DNA from: Pseudomonadota bacterium
Lineage (GTDB): Bacteria > Pseudomonadota > Gammaproteobacteria > Burkholderiales > Burkholderiaceae_C
Direction: 5' to 3'
Length of the DNA: 57,650 bases
NCBI GenBank assembly: GCA_021846025.1
Contig: JAJZDV010000002.1
Span: 1-57,650 of the forward strand
The position numbers were made by a program, and so were the translations under genes. Within the stretch, counting starts at the first letter, position 1; every line of letters begins with the position of its first letter. Below are positions 26,842 through 36,787 of this stretch, one piece after another. The notes below the pieces were generated by a model. That model searched no databases and was not told where the DNA came from. It saw only the letters and a program-made list of their open reading frames with translations.

Positions 26842-28977
26842 TCAGGACTGCTGCGGCTCAACCGGTGAAGCCTGTTGGGCGGCAGTTTCATCCGGGCCGA
26901 GAAGCGCCTTGATGGACAGGCGGAAGCGACCCTTGTCATCGGTTTCGATAACTTTTACACGCACCTTCTGGCCTTCCTGGATATGGTCGGAAACTTTGTT
27001 GATGCGCTCGTTGGCGATTTGCGAGATATGCAGCAGGCCATCCTTGCCCGGCAACACGTTGACCAACGCGCCGAAGTCCAGCAGTTTGACCACCGTGCCG
27101 TCATAGATCTGCCCGATCTCGACCTCGGCGGTGAGTTCGCCAATGCGGCGCATGGCGTCCTTGGCACGATCGGCGTCGGTTGCGGCCACCGTGATGGTGC
27201 CGTCCTCGGCGATATTGATCTGCGTGCCTGTTTCCTCGGTCAAAGCGCGGATGATGGCACCGCCCTTGCCAATGACGTCGCGAATGCGCTCGGGGTTGAT
27301 CTTCATGGTGTAGAGGCGTGGGGCGAACTGCGAGACCTCGGTGCGCGCCCCACCCACGGCTTGCTGCATCAGCCCCAGAATGTGCATGCGTCCTTCGCGC
27401 GCCTGCGCCAGCGCCACCTGCATGATCTCGCGGGTGATGCCCTGGATCTTGATGTCCATCTGCAGCGCCGTGATTCCCATGGCGGAACCTGCAACCTTGA
27501 AATCCATGTCCCCCAGATGATCCTCATCGCCGAGGATATCGGTGAGCACTGCAAAACGGTTGCCGTCCTTGATCAGGCCCATGGCGATGCCAGCAACATG
27601 CGCCTTCAACGGCACACCCGCGTCCAGCAGGCTCAGACAACCGCCGCAAACCGAAGCCATGGACGATGAACCGTTGGACTCGGTGACTTCCGACACCAGG
27701 CGCGTGGTGTAAGCGAAATCCTCCTTCTTCGGCAGCACGGCGAGCAGTGCGCGCTTGGCCAATCGGCCGTGGCCGATTTCACGACGCTTGGGCGAACCCA
27801 TGCGGCCGGTCTCGCCAGTGGCGAACGGAGGCATGTTGTAGTGCAACAGAAAACGGTCGCGATACTCACCGCCCAAGGCATCGATGATTTGTGAATCCTG
27901 ATCGGTGCCAAGCGTGGTCACCACCAGCGCCTGGGTTTCGCCACGGGTGAACAAGGCGCTGCCATGGGTGCGCGGCAGCACGCCGGTCCGGATCTCGATC
28001 GGGCGCACGGTGCGCGTGTCGCGACCATCGATGCGAGGGTCGCCGCTCAGAATCTGGCCTCGCACGATGCGCGCCTCCATGTCGAACATGATGGACTCGA
28101 CCTTGGTACTGTCGACCGTCGTACCGTCCTGACCCAGCGCTGCCTGCGCTTGGGCGTAGACCTGGCGCAACGCATCGGTACGTGCCTGCTTCTGGGTGAT
28201 TTTGTATGCAGCGCGGAAACCTTCGCCAGCAAGCGTCTCGATCCGGCTGATGAGGGCCTCGTCGCGCGCCTCGGGCTTCCAGTCCCAGGCCGGCTTGCCG
28301 CCTTCGCGCACCAGATCATGGATTGCATCGATCGCCGTCTGCATCTGCTTGTGGCCATACATCACGGCCTCGAGCATGACGTCTTCGGACAACTGGTCGG
28401 CTTCGGACTCCACCATCAACACGGCCGACTCGGTCCCGGCGACCACCAAGTCCAGCCGGGAATCGGCCAGTCGGGCCCTGCTCGGGTTCAACACATACTC
28501 GCCGTTGATGAAACCCACGCGAGCCGCGCCCACCGGGCCGTCGAACGGGATGCCCGAGATCGACAGCGCCGCACTGGCGGCGATCATGGCGGGAATGTCG
28601 GCATCGACGTCCGGGTTCAGCGACATCACATGAATGACGACCTGCACTTCGTTGTAGAACCCTTCTGGAAACAAGGGCCGAATCGGTCGGTCGATCAGGC
28701 GCGAGGTCAAGGTTTCGCCTTCGCTGAGTCGGCCTTCACGCTTGAAAAAGCCGCCAGGAATTTTGCCCGCGGCGTAGGTTTTTTCGATGTAGTCGACGGT
28801 GAGCGGAAAGAAATCCTGACCCGCCTTGGCATGCTTGGCAGCCACCACCGTGGCGAGAACCACGGTATCGTCCATATTGAGCAACACGGCTCCGGAAGCT
28901 TGGCGCGCAATTTCGCCCGTCTCCATGGTGACGGTGTGTTGGCCCCATTGAAAAGTCTTAGTGATTTTGTTGAACAT
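26842..28977 (-). CDS. pnp: Polynucleotide phosphorylase
   Basis: PNPase is a phosphorolytic 3'-5' exoribonuclease of the RNA degradosome. Two RNase PH-like domains are visible (first from [20 protein letters not shown], second around [20 protein letters not shown]), then a KH domain ([20 protein letters not shown]) and an S1 domain ([20 protein letters not shown]). The track ORF starts at 29016; the family start is MFNKITKTF at 28977, giving 711 residues. It lies downstream of rpsO, with a likely terminator and a leader hairpin in the gap. PNPase commonly represses its own mRNA via such leaders (family knowledge). Confidence 0.97.
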   Translation of the reverse strand: MFNKITKTFQWGQHTVTMETGEIARQASGAVLLNMDDTVVLATVVAAKHAKAGQDFFPLTVDYIEKTYAAGKIPGGFFKREGRLSEGETLTSRLIDRPIRPLFPEGFYNEVQVVIHVMSLNPDVDADIPAMIAASAALSISGIPFDGPVGAARVGFINGEYVLNPSRARLADSRLDLVVAGTESAVLMVESEADQLSEDVMLEAVMYGHKQMQTAIDAIHDLVREGGKPAWDWKPEARDEALISRIETLAGEGFRAAYKITQKQARTDALRQVYAQAQAALGQDGTTVDSTKVESIMFDMEARIVRGQILSGDPRIDGRDTRTVRPIEIRTGVLPRTHGSALFTRGETQALVVTTLGTDQDSQIIDALGGEYRDRFLLHYNMPPFATGETGRMGSPKRREIGHGRLAKRALLAVLPKKEDFAYTTRLVSEVTESNGSSSMASVCGGCLSLLDAGVPLKAHVAGIAMGLIKDGNRFAVLTDILGDEDHLGDMDFKVAGSAMGITALQMDIKIQGITREIMQVALAQAREGRMHILGLMQQAVGGARTEVSQFAPRLYTMKINPERIRDVIGKGGAIIRALTEETGTQINIAEDGTITVAATDADRAKDAMRRIGELTAEVEIGQIYDGTVVKLLDFGALVNVLPGKDGLLHISQIANERINKVSDHIQEGQKVRVKVIETDDKGRFRLSIKALLGPDETAAQQASPVEPQQS

Positions 28978-29169
28978 CGTGAACTCCGGTTCATGGGCGC
29001 GGGACAACCCCGACACCCCCTATCAGTTCCTAGGCCACGGACCGCGGCCCAACTCGGCGGGAAGCACAATGCCATTCCAGCGCTACTCTGAAAACTGGAA
29101 AGCCACCATGCAATGGCACAGCAGCACTTCCCTCGTCAACGGACCGCATGCACCGCCCGACCCGCACAA

Positions 29170-29208
29170 CAAAACAAAGCGCCTGCGTCGAAGCTTCAAC
29201 ACAGGCGC
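29170..29208 (-). terminator. Intrinsic terminator/hairpin between rpsO and pnp
   Basis: On the minus strand GCGCCTG and CAGGCGC enclose a 16-base centre that can itself fold (GAAGCTTC), followed by TTTGTTTTG. It begins about 20 bases after the rpsO stop, as expected for an attenuating terminator that sets the rpsO:pnp ratio. Confidence 0.7.
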
Positions 29209-29228
29209 CTTGATCGCTCCACAACCTC

Positions 29229-29498
29229 TTACTTGCGCAGGCTCAGCTTGCTGATGAGCGACTTGTAACGCTCGGCATCCTTGGACTTGAGATAGTCCAA
29301 GAGCTTGCGCCGACGGCTCACCATGCGCAACAGGCCGCGGCGACCGTGATGGTCTTTGGCGTGGATCTTGAAATGCCCGGTCAGTTCATTGATGCGGGCG
29401 GTCAGCAACGCGACCTGGACTTCCGGGGACCCGGTGTCCTTGGCAGCACGCGCGTTGTCGGCAACGATTTGTGCCGTATTGCTCTTGTCGAGACTCAT
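29229..29498 (-). CDS. rpsO: 30S ribosomal protein S15
   Basis: S15 is a primary 16S-rRNA-binding protein that organises the central domain of the small subunit. The 89-residue sequence starts [20 protein letters not shown] and holds the family motif [20 protein letters not shown] and the RNA-binding [20 protein letters not shown]. The track ORF starts at 29681, but the ATG at 29498 gives the exact family length and is preceded by a CAGGA ribosome-binding site. It is followed by pnp, the classical pairing. Confidence 0.98.
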   Translation of the reverse strand: MSLDKSNTAQIVADNARAAKDTGSPEVQVALLTARINELTGHFKIHAKDHHGRRGLLRMVSRRRKLLDYLKSKDAERYKSLISKLSLRK

Positions 29499-29565
29499 CT
29501 TGAAAGTTTCCTGGAGAGAACTGGCGAACGCAGAAGAAACCGTTCCGCGCCGTGAAAAACCCATG

Positions 29566-29571
29566 ATTCTA
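29566..29571 (-). promoter_or_regulatory. rpsO: Likely -10 element of rpsO
   Basis: TAGAAT on the minus strand, about 70 bases before the rpsO ATG. The same hexamer is found before the Rieske, rfbB and pgi genes. The -35 region overlaps the end of the neighbouring inverted repeat and is poor. Confidence 0.45.
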
Positions 29572-29592
29572 CTGGATTGCCCGACGTGAGCG

Positions 29593-29620
29593 CCGGGTGC
29601 CGGGCACGCCCGGCACCCGG
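29593..29620. repeat. 12-bp perfect inverted repeat with 4-base loop
   Basis: CCGGGTGCCGGG and CCCGGCACCCGG are exact reverse complements separated by CACG. No T-run follows on either strand, and the repeat overlaps the expected -35 region of rpsO. It could be a protein-binding operator, a structured element or a repeat family member; only one copy was noticed in the window. Confidence 0.8.
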
Positions 29621-29819
29621 TCACTGGCGAAAGGCCGAAACCGGGGCCCGCCGAATCGGCTGCAGCGCCCCGAAACCGCACGCGGCAGCAGACATCGGTC
29701 GATTTTCGTGAACAACTTCACACGCTGTGGGCATTTCACGTGCTGACTGGCGGGACACAACCCGCCGCAGTCCAATTGCAGGTACATTGCGCCGATTTGT
29801 CTCGCATCGAGCCCCCGGC

Positions 29820-30587
29820 ATGCGCCTTCAACTGCTATCCGACCTTCACCTGGAAACCGAAACCTTTACTCCGCAACCGGCTCCGGGGGCGGACCTTCTG
29901 GTGCTGGCTGGTGACATCGATGCTGGCCACGATGGGCTGGAGCTTTTCGCCCGTTGGCCCGTGCCCGTGATGTTCGTCGCCGGCAATCACGAATTCGATC
30001 ACAAGGATTTCGATGCCACCCTGCAATCCTTGCGTGACCGCTGCGAGCGTCTGGGCTTCATCATGCTGGAGCGTGAAAGCACCATTCTGCAATTCGGGAA
30101 GCAGCGCGTGCGCTTTCTGGGGACCACGCTCTGGAACGACTTTGACCTGTTCGGCGCGTCGGAACGTTCACGCTGCATGCGCGCCGCACGCTACTTCATC
30201 GAAGAGGTGCAGCGCTCCACCCGTTACGGCCTGCCGATGAATGCCGAGTCCTTGCGCCAGGAAGGTCTGTGCAACAAGGCATGGTTGAGCGATCAACTCC
30301 AAGCCCCGACCAGCGTCCGAGGACAATACGACAAAACCGTGGTCATCACCCATTTCGCGCCGAGTTTGCGCAGCACCGATCTGCGCTACCCCGTGAATGG
30401 CGCAACGGCCAGTTTCTGCAATGCCTACGACGACCTGATCGAGCGCAGCCACCTGTGGATCCACGGTCACCTGCACTGTCGCCACGACTATGCGGTGGGC
30501 ATGTCTCGGGTGGTCTGTAATTCACGCGGGCACGCGAGCAGTGGCGAAGACTACGACTTCCAGCCTCAGGGTGTCTGGGAAGTTTGA
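29820..30587 (+). CDS. Calcineurin-like metallophosphoesterase
   Basis: This is a 255-residue enzyme of the calcineurin-type metallophosphoesterase superfamily, with the di-metal motifs in order: SDLHLE near residue 7, LAGDIDAG near 30, VAGNHEFD near 54, VITHFAP near 177 and HGHLHCRHDY near 215. The substrate (protein, nucleotide or other phosphoester) cannot be predicted. The track frame starts at a GTG at 29727, but similarity begins at MRLQLLSDLHLE, so I use the ATG at 29820. There is no clear ribosome-binding site before it. It is divergent from rpsO and convergent with tsaD. Confidence 0.88.
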   Translation: MRLQLLSDLHLETETFTPQPAPGADLLVLAGDIDAGHDGLELFARWPVPVMFVAGNHEFDHKDFDATLQSLRDRCERLGFIMLERESTILQFGKQRVRFLGTTLWNDFDLFGASERSRCMRAARYFIEEVQRSTRYGLPMNAESLRQEGLCNKAWLSDQLQAPTSVRGQYDKTVVITHFAPSLRSTDLRYPVNGATASFCNAYDDLIERSHLWIHGHLHCRHDYAVGMSRVVCNSRGHASSGEDYDFQPQGVWEV

Positions 30588-30649
30588 GGCCTGACGTTCG
30601 CCGGGTCGACGCATAGCCGAATGCCGCGTTCGGCAGGTCACGGGGGCAA

Positions 30650-31720
30650 TCAAGCAACGTCTGACGCTGCCGCTCCAGCGAGTTCAGCCAAATCCCAGCG
30701 CGGACGGATGTCGAAGGCGTAGCTGTGACTGGCCCTGCCGAGTCCAGCCTGCAAGCGCCTGCAAGCAGCATAGGCAATCATCGGTCCGTTGTCCGTGCAC
30801 CACTGCAAGTCTGGATAGCAGACGCGCACACCGATTTGCTGGCCGACGGCATCGAGCTTTTCGCGCAACCTGCTGTTTGCTCCGACACCACCCGCCACGA
30901 CCAGAGTTGCGCGCCCGGTTTGACGCAAGGCCCGCACCGATTTGCTGCACAGCACATCGGTGATGGCCTCCTGGGTGGATGCAGCCAAGTCGGCACGGCT
31001 TTGCTCGCAGATGTTCGTTCCCAAATGCTTCACCCGGGTCAAGACGGCAGTTTTCAGACCGGCAAACGAAAAATCGAGATCCCTGCTGTGCAATTTGGGC
31101 CTGGGAAAGTCGAACGCTTCGGGGTTGCCGAAAGCCGCTAGCCGAGCGAGTGCTGGTCCGCCCGGATACCCAAGGCCGAGCAGTTTCGCCGACTTGTCGA
31201 AAGCCTCGCCAGCGGCGTCATCCACCGTCTCGCCAAGCAGTTGGTAATGGCCGAGATCGGCCACGTCCAGCAACATCGTGTGCCCTCCTGAGACCAGCAA
31301 GGCAACGAAAGGAAAATCCAGCGTCGGGTCGGACATCAGGGGTGACAACAAATGCCCCTCCAAGTGATGCACCCCCAGGAGCGGCTTGTCTGCGGCCATC
31401 GCCAGTGCCGTCGCCAGACCTGCCCCGACCAGCAAGGCGCCGGCCAAGCCAGGGCCTCGCGTGTAGGCAATCGCGTCCACCTCAGCGAGGGAACAATCCG
31501 CATCGCGCAGGGTCTGCTGCACCAAAGGCAGTGCTCGTGCGATATGGTCGCGGGAAGCCAGTTCGGGCACCACGCCGCCGTAGGCCTGGTGCATCGCCAC
31601 TTGCGAATGCAAGGCATGCGCCAGCAAACCTTCACGGCTGTCGTAGACGGCAATGCCGGTTTCATCGCATGACGTTTCCAGGCCGAGAACGCGAAAGGGT
31701 TCGGATGCGAATTTGGTCAC
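30650..31720 (-). CDS. tsaD: tRNA N6-adenosine threonylcarbamoyltransferase TsaD
   Basis: TsaD (formerly Gcp) transfers threonylcarbamoyl to A37 of ANN-decoding tRNAs (t6A), with TsaB, TsaE and TsaC. The ASKHA-fold protein has [15 protein letters not shown] at the N-terminus, [13 protein letters not shown], the iron-binding [23 protein letters not shown] and the nucleotide-binding [13 protein letters not shown]. It has 356 residues. The start codon is GTG (GTGACCAAATTC); no better ATG lies upstream. It is divergent from rpsU, a common arrangement. A short GCCGAA/TTCGGC hairpin lies past the stop. Confidence 0.96.
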   Translation of the reverse strand: MTKFASEPFRVLGLETSCDETGIAVYDSREGLLAHALHSQVAMHQAYGGVVPELASRDHIARALPLVQQTLRDADCSLAEVDAIAYTRGPGLAGALLVGAGLATALAMAADKPLLGVHHLEGHLLSPLMSDPTLDFPFVALLVSGGHTMLLDVADLGHYQLLGETVDDAAGEAFDKSAKLLGLGYPGGPALARLAAFGNPEAFDFPRPKLHSRDLDFSFAGLKTAVLTRVKHLGTNICEQSRADLAASTQEAITDVLCSKSVRALRQTGRATLVVAGGVGANSRLREKLDAVGQQIGVRVCYPDLQWCTDNGPMIAYAACRRLQAGLGRASHSYAFDIRPRWDLAELAGAAASDVA

Positions 31721-31855
31721 GGCTTCGCCTCTGGCGGATACATTGACTCACCCATGTCGTTGGTAGGGCTCAAGGCGGTGTGGTGTGGCGGACACATTGT
31801 CGGTCGATTTTCAACGTCCAGCGCCGGACCGTACCCGCATGGAGGAGGCTCATGC

Positions 31856-31882
31856 CTGACACTTCGTCTGAACCGTTATACT
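31856..31882 (+). promoter_or_regulatory. rpsU: Possible promoter of rpsU
   Basis: CTGACA (31856-31861) followed after 15 bases by TATACT (31877-31882), about 68 bases before the rpsU ATG. The spacing is shorter than the optimum of 17, so only moderate support. Confidence 0.4.
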
Positions 31883-31949
31883 TTACAAGTTTGTTTCGTC
31901 CAATCCAGCCGGGTTATGCTCGAGCTTTGCTGAAAGGTAGTTGTTTGCA

Positions 31950-32162
31950 ATGACCACGATTCGCATCAAAGAAAATGAACCCTTCGATGTTGCACTGCGC
32001 CGATTCAAGCGCACGATTGAAAAACTCGGCTTGTTGACCGATCTGCGCGCTCGCCAGTTCTACGAAAAACCGACCGCCGAGCGCAAGCGCAAGAAAGCAG
32101 CCGCCGTGAAGCGCCACTACAAGCGCATTCGCAGTCACATGCTGCCCAAACGCCTGTACTGA
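31950..32162 (+). CDS. rpsU: 30S ribosomal protein S21
   Basis: S21 helps base-pairing of mRNA to the 3' end of 16S rRNA at initiation. The 70-residue, highly basic protein reads [20 protein letters not shown], then [20 protein letters not shown], and ends MLPKRLY. The track uses a TTG at 31941; the ATG at 31950 gives the family start and has a GAAAGG ribosome-binding site. It is followed by yqeY but not, in this window, by dnaG and rpoD. Confidence 0.97.
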   Translation: MTTIRIKENEPFDVALRRFKRTIEKLGLLTDLRARQFYEKPTAERKRKKAAAVKRHYKRIRSHMLPKRLY

Positions 32163-32249
32163 ACTCTGGGCTGCCCGCAGCCTGGCCTGCCGGGCTCAGA
32201 CCTTGGTTCTGGGTTTCGTGTTTTTCCGGTGCTGATGGATCCGAATGCT

Positions 32250-32280
32250 GCCCGCCAGACCTTGCGTTTGCGGGCTTTTT
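32250..32280 (+). terminator. Intrinsic terminator between rpsU and yqeY
   Basis: GCCCGC pairs with GCGGGC around a 14-base loop and is followed by TTTTT. The T-run ends only three bases before the first yqeY ATG. It most likely ends or attenuates the rpsU transcript, and would occupy the place of a yqeY ribosome-binding site. Confidence 0.7.
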
Positions 32281-32283
32281 GCC

Positions 32284-32736
32284 ATGATGAACCTTAAAAC
32301 ACGCATTCAAGACGATATGAAGACCGCCATGCGCGCCAGGGAGTCCGATCGCCTTGGTGCCATTCGCATGCTGCTGGCTGCCATCAAGCAGAAAGAAGTC
32401 GACGAGCGCATGGAACTCGATGATGCGGCCATTGTTGCCATCCTCGACAAGATGATCAAGCAACGCCACGATTCCATCAGCCAGTTCGAGGCAGGAGGTC
32501 GCGAAGACCTGGCCGCGAAGGAGCGACTGGAAATCACCGTCCTGCAGCCCTATTTGCCGCAACGCCTGAGCGGCGACGCACTTGATCTGGAAATCCGTGC
32601 TGTGATGAACGAGGTCGGGGCTCTTGCACCGCAAGACCTTGGCAAGGTGATGGGGCCGCTGAAGAAGCGTTTGGCGGGCCGTGCCGATATGGCAGTCGCT
32701 TCGGCACGTGTCAAAGCCTTGCTGAGCCTAACCTGA
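32284..32736 (+). CDS. yqeY: YqeY/GatB-like domain protein
   Basis: A 150-residue protein of the YqeY family, related to the C-terminal tRNA-binding domain of the amidotransferase subunit GatB. It reads MMNLKTRIQDDMKTAMRARE, then LGAIRMLLAAIKQKEVDERM, IVAILDKMIKQRHDSISQFE and LQPYLPQRLS, all typical. The in vivo role is not established. Two adjacent ATGs (32284, 32287) are possible starts; neither has a ribosome-binding site because a terminator hairpin lies directly upstream. The gene is convergent with folE2. Confidence 0.9.
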   Translation: MMNLKTRIQDDMKTAMRARESDRLGAIRMLLAAIKQKEVDERMELDDAAIVAILDKMIKQRHDSISQFEAGGREDLAAKERLEITVLQPYLPQRLSGDALDLEIRAVMNEVGALAPQDLGKVMGPLKKRLAGRADMAVASARVKALLSLT

Positions 32737-32890
32737 GTTTGCACCAAGAATCGGTCGCACTTGCCACGAATCTGCCGCACCTGGACGAGTTTGGTACGCG
32801 ACAGCGCTGCGTCGATTGATGTGTGCTGGGCAACGCCAAGTTGACTTGATTTTCCTCGCAAGGGACAGCCTGAACGATGGCTGTGAAGGA

Positions 32891-33679
32891 TCAGACCCGT
32901 TCGATCCGGGCGTAAGCCGAGTGGTTGTGGATGGATTCGAAATTCTCGGCCTCCACCACATAGCCGCCGATGCGCGCATCGCCTTGCACGCGAGCAGCCA
33001 CATCGCGCACCAAGTCTTCGACGAATTTCGGGTTGTCGTAGGCATGCTCGGTGACGAATTTCTCGTCCGGCCGCTTCAGCAGACCCCAGATTTCGCAAGA
33101 GGCTTCCTCTTCAGCCATGCGGATGAGTTGTTCAAAGGCGACTGGCGCCTTGAGTCGCGCCGAGATGGTGATGTGCGAGCGCTGGTTGTGTGCGCCGTAC
33201 TCGGAAATTTCCTTGGAACATGGACAGAGTGCCTTGACCGGCACCTGCACACGTGCGGTCACTTGGGCGCGATCCCCTTGCACCTGCACGATCCACGCAG
33301 CCTCGTAGTCCATCAGGCTCTGCACGCCGCTGATGGGGGCTGTCTTGCGCACGAACAGGGGAAAACGCAATTCGAGCCGTCCCGCATCGGCTTGCAGACG
33401 CCGCCGCATGGTCTGGGTGAGTGCGATGACCCCGGCATAGTCCAGAGGGGCGTCGATGGCTTCGAGGATTTCAACGAAGCGCGACATATGCGTACCCTTT
33501 TTCTCGGCAGGCAGCGCGACATCGGCATCCACCATGGCCACGGTGGGCTGGTTGCTGCCATCGGCCATGCAGACATTCAAGGGATAGCGCAGACTCTTGA
33601 TGCCGACGCGCTGGATCGGAATGTGGCGGGTATCGGTCGTGCTTTGGATGTCTGGTATGGCTTCAAAGGGTTTGTTCAT
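32891..33679 (-). CDS. folE2: GTP cyclohydrolase FolE2 (type IB)
   Basis: FolE2 converts GTP to 7,8-dihydroneopterin triphosphate, the first step of folate synthesis, and unlike FolE can use metals other than zinc. The 262-residue sequence has the signature [20 protein letters not shown] with the metal-binding Cys, and the C-terminal [15 protein letters not shown]. The start [20 protein letters not shown] matches the family. It lies 174 bases downstream of dxs on the same strand. FolE2 is often under Zur control in other bacteria, but I saw no convincing Zur palindrome in the upstream A/T-rich patch near 33720-33755. Whether a folE copy exists elsewhere is unknown. Confidence 0.96.
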   Translation of the reverse strand: MNKPFEAIPDIQSTTDTRHIPIQRVGIKSLRYPLNVCMADGSNQPTVAMVDADVALPAEKKGTHMSRFVEILEAIDAPLDYAGVIALTQTMRRRLQADAGRLELRFPLFVRKTAPISGVQSLMDYEAAWIVQVQGDRAQVTARVQVPVKALCPCSKEISEYGAHNQRSHITISARLKAPVAFEQLIRMAEEEASCEIWGLLKRPDEKFVTEHAYDNPKFVEDLVRDVAARVQGDARIGGYVVEAENFESIHNHSAYARIERV

Positions 33680-33853
33680 GGTCGGGCTGGTCTTTTTGGG
33701 TCAGGCCTGGACGTGCGATTTGTTGACGTATTTATTCAAGATTATCGTGACTTGTGCATTCCCCGTGCCTGATCGGGAATCCCGGTTGAGCCTGGCTGCC
33801 GTACCGCATCCGATGCTGATGGACTTGCAAACTCGGGCTGCGATGCCACGGCG

Positions 33854-35767
33854 TCAATCGTTGGCGGCGCGTCTCCGTGGTTCCGGTTCCTCGCCTCCTG
33901 CCTGTGGAAAGCGCGCGCGGATGCTGCGCAAGAGGCCGGTTGCCTCCAGGCCGCAGGCGGCCATGATCTGTGCGGGGTCGCCATGCTCCAGCCACGCATC
34001 CGGCAAGCCGAGATTCAATACGGGGATCTGCAGCCCCAAGGCATGCAAGGCCTCAAGGCATGCAGCTCCAGCGCCTCCCTGCACCACGCCCTCTTCGACC
34101 GTCACCAGGGCATCGTGACTCAATGCCATGCAACGCAGCATGTCGACATCCAGCGGCTTGATGAAGCGCATATTGATGACGCTTGCATCCAGCGCCTCGG
34201 CCGCCTGCAGGGCCGCGTACAACACCGGGCCGAAAGTCAGAATGGCGATGCGGTGGTCCGCTCTTGCGTGCGACTCGCGCCGCTGCTGGGCGCGCCCGAG
34301 AGGCAAGGCATCGAGGGTGGAGCGGTCGACGTGCGCCCCGATTCCGGACCCGCGCGGGTAGCGCACGGCCGCGGGTCCATCCAGGTTGAAGCCGGTGGAC
34401 AACATTTGCCGGCACTCCAGCTCATCGGCAGGCGCCATCACGGAGAATCCAGGCAGGCAGCGAAGGGCCGGAATATCGAAAGCGCCGGTATGCGTCGCGC
34501 CATCGGCGCCGACCACGCCGGCACGGTCGATGGCAAACAACACGGGCAGATGCTGAATCGCCACGTCGTGAATGACCTGATCGTAAGCGCGCTGCAGGAA
34601 GGTGGAATAAATGGCGACCACGGGCTTCATGCCCTCGCATGCCAGACCGGCGGCGAAGGTCACGGCATGCTGCTCGGCGATGCCAACGTCGTGATAGCGC
34701 TCGGGGAAAAGCTTGGTGAATTCCACCAAGCCCGAGCCCTCACACATGGCCGGGGTGATGGCCACGAGGCGTTCGTCGCGCCTTGCTGTGTCACACAGCC
34801 ACTGGCCGAAGACTTGCGCGTAGGTTGGCTTGGGAGCGACCGCTGGAGGCTTGATACCCTCGGCGGGGTTGAAGCGACCCGGACCGTGGTAGGTGATGGG
34901 ATCGGCCTCGGCCAGCTTGTAGCCATAGCCCTTCTTCGTGACAACGTGCAGCAGCCTTGGTCCGGTGCGTTCGCGCAGATTTTCCAGCGTCGGAATCAGG
35001 GCGTGCAGGTCATGGCCATCGATGGGACCGACATAGTCGAAGCCGAATTCCTCGAACAGGGTGCCGGGCGCGACCAGGCCCTTGGCATGCTCTTCCAGGC
35101 GCCGGGCCAGTTCAAACAGGGGCGGCGGCGCAACCTTCAAAACTTGCTTGGCGGCGCCACGCGCATGGGCGTAGAAGCGGCCGGACAGCAAGCGCGCCAG
35201 GTAACGGTTGAGCGCACCGACGGGGGCGGATATCGACATGTCGTTGTCGTTGAGCACGACCAAGAGATCGGCCTCGGGATGCACGCCTGCATTGTTCAGC
35301 GCCTCGAAAGCCATGCCGCCCGTCATGGCGCCGTCTCCGATCACGGCCACGACCTTGCGGCGTTCGCCTTTGTGCTGTGCGGCCAGTGCCATGCCCAGAG
35401 CGGCCGAAATGGACGTGGATGAATGTGCCGTACCGAAACTGTCATACGGTGACTCTTCGCGTCGCGGGAAGCCTGACAAGCCGTTGAGTTGGCGCAATGT
35501 GTCCATCTGCTGGCGCCGCCCGGTGAGAATCTTGTGGGCGTAGGTCTGGTGGCCCACGTCCCACACCAGACGGTCGTGCGGGGTGTCGAAAACGTAGTGC
35601 AAGGCCACGGTGAGTTCGACCGTGCCAAGGTTGGACGAAAGATGCCCGCCGGTGCGCGAGACCGTGTCCAGGATGAATTGGCGCAGTTGCTGGACCAATT
35701 GCTGCAATTGTTCGGGTTGAAGCCGCCGCAGGTCGTGCGGATCTTCAATGCGTTCGAGCAAATCCAT
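33854..35767 (-). CDS. dxs: 1-deoxy-D-xylulose-5-phosphate synthase
   Basis: DXS condenses pyruvate and glyceraldehyde 3-phosphate with thiamine diphosphate, the first step of the MEP isoprenoid pathway, and also feeds thiamine and pyridoxal synthesis. Motifs: [20 protein letters not shown], the ThDP/Mg site [20 protein letters not shown], and the transketolase-type catalytic region [20 protein letters not shown]. The track ORF begins at 36268 inside ispA; the family start [20 protein letters not shown] is at 35767, giving 637 residues and a 2-base gap to the ispA stop, so coupling is likely. The C-terminal [15 protein letters not shown] is a short extra tail. Confidence 0.97.
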   Translation of the reverse strand: MDLLERIEDPHDLRRLQPEQLQQLVQQLRQFILDTVSRTGGHLSSNLGTVELTVALHYVFDTPHDRLVWDVGHQTYAHKILTGRRQQMDTLRQLNGLSGFPRREESPYDSFGTAHSSTSISAALGMALAAQHKGERRKVVAVIGDGAMTGGMAFEALNNAGVHPEADLLVVLNDNDMSISAPVGALNRYLARLLSGRFYAHARGAAKQVLKVAPPPLFELARRLEEHAKGLVAPGTLFEEFGFDYVGPIDGHDLHALIPTLENLRERTGPRLLHVVTKKGYGYKLAEADPITYHGPGRFNPAEGIKPPAVAPKPTYAQVFGQWLCDTARRDERLVAITPAMCEGSGLVEFTKLFPERYHDVGIAEQHAVTFAAGLACEGMKPVVAIYSTFLQRAYDQVIHDVAIQHLPVLFAIDRAGVVGADGATHTGAFDIPALRCLPGFSVMAPADELECRQMLSTGFNLDGPAAVRYPRGSGIGAHVDRSTLDALPLGRAQQRRESHARADHRIAILTFGPVLYAALQAAEALDASVINMRFIKPLDVDMLRCMALSHDALVTVEEGVVQGGAGAACLEALHALGLQIPVLNLGLPDAWLEHGDPAQIMAACGLEATGLLRSIRARFPQAGGEEPEPRRRAAND

Positions 35768-35769
35768 GC

Positions 35770-36696
35770 TCAATGGCTCCTGATGACGATGCGCCGAGCC
35801 AGTTCGGCCAGTGGCTCGGCACGCAGCCGACGGGAGGGAGGCAAGCTGTCGAGCGCCTGCAGCGCCTGGCCCAGCAGTTCCCGCGCAAGATCCTGGGCCG
35901 CCTGCTGCCCGAGCAAGGTGACGAAGGTGGCCTTGCGCTGCGCAGCATCCTTGCCGGCGGTCTTGCCCAGCGTGGCGGAGTCGGTGCTGGCGTCGAGCAC
36001 ATCGTCCACGACTTGGAAAGCCAAGCCGATGGCATCGGCATAGCGGTCCAGAACGGTCTCCGCACGCCTGCGCTCCTCGGCCTGCCAATGACCAGGCTCG
36101 ACGCAGGCCAAGCCCATCAGCAGGCTGGCCTTGAGCAAGGCTCCGGTCTTGTGACGGTGCATCTCGCTCAGTTCCTCCACATCCAGCACTCGGCCGGTTG
36201 CCGCAAGATCGAGCGCCTGCCCGCCTGCCATGCCACGCACACCCGCGGCCGTGGCAAGCAGGGCGCACAGTCTGGCCTGGATGCTGGTGGAAATCTGCCG
36301 GTTGGAGGTCAACACCTCGAAGGCCCGCGCCTGCAGGGCATCGCCCGCCAGCAGCGCCGTGGCTTCTCCGAACCGCACATGCGTCGTGGGTTGCCCGCGG
36401 CGCAACGTATCGTTATCCATGCAGGGCAGATCATCATGGACCAGGGAATAGGCATGCACCAGTTCCACGGCGCAAGCGGCTGCGTCCATGGCTTGGGGAT
36501 CGGCATCGAAGCATTCGCCAGCAGCCCAGACCAGCAAGGGTCTGATCCGCTTACCCCCCAAGGCAGCGGCATAGTGCATCGCCTCCGCCAGAGGAGGGCT
36601 GGTGGCAGCTTGCCATGGAAGCTGGGCGTCGATCAGCGTCTGGATCCGTCGCAGACGCAAGTCGGCCCAGGCCTGAAACGAACGGCTGGAAGTCAT
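35770..36696 (-). CDS. ispA: Farnesyl diphosphate synthase (polyprenyl synthetase)
   Basis: IspA joins isopentenyl and dimethylallyl diphosphates into geranyl and farnesyl diphosphate. The first Asp-rich motif is seen in [20 protein letters not shown] and the second in [27 protein letters not shown] is the substrate-binding region. I choose [19 protein letters not shown] at 36696 (308 residues), which matches the family start. An in-frame ATG at 36783, only 4 bases after the xseB stop, would add 29 residues and is also plausible given the tight operon spacing. The gene lies between xseB and dxs, the usual proteobacterial order. Confidence 0.93.
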   Translation of the reverse strand: MTSSRSFQAWADLRLRRIQTLIDAQLPWQAATSPPLAEAMHYAAALGGKRIRPLLVWAAGECFDADPQAMDAAACAVELVHAYSLVHDDLPCMDNDTLRRGQPTTHVRFGEATALLAGDALQARAFEVLTSNRQISTSIQARLCALLATAAGVRGMAGGQALDLAATGRVLDVEELSEMHRHKTGALLKASLLMGLACVEPGHWQAEERRRAETVLDRYADAIGLAFQVVDDVLDASTDSATLGKTAGKDAAQRKATFVTLLGQQAAQDLARELLGQALQALDSLPPSRRLRAEPLAELARRIVIRSH

Positions 36697-36787
36697 GATC
36701 TGCAGCGGCAAGGCCGGACAAGTGGCCGCTTCCTGCCCTGGCATGGACAGGTCTGCAGCCTGCAGGGTGGATGACCTGGACATGCCG

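Larger units (their letters stand above)
29499..29819. other. 321-base divergent intergenic region between rpsO and the metallophosphoesterase gene
   Basis: No gene was seen here. It contains the likely rpsO -10 element and leader, a long perfect inverted repeat, a smaller CGTGAA/TTCAC repeat near 29706-29722, and presumably the promoter of the metallophosphoesterase gene (TTGCAG followed by TACATT near 29777-29794 is the best but weak candidate). Confidence 0.6.

Noticed and set aside
30616-30634. GCCGAA/TTCGGC hairpin between the metallophosphoesterase and tsaD stops, considered as a terminator
   Set aside because: The 6-bp stem has no T-run on either strand; too weak to list as a feature.
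33680-33853. A/T-rich patch before folE2, considered as a Zur operator
   Set aside because: No palindrome resembling the usual GTTATA-type Zur site was found; the patch is more easily explained as ordinary promoter DNA.
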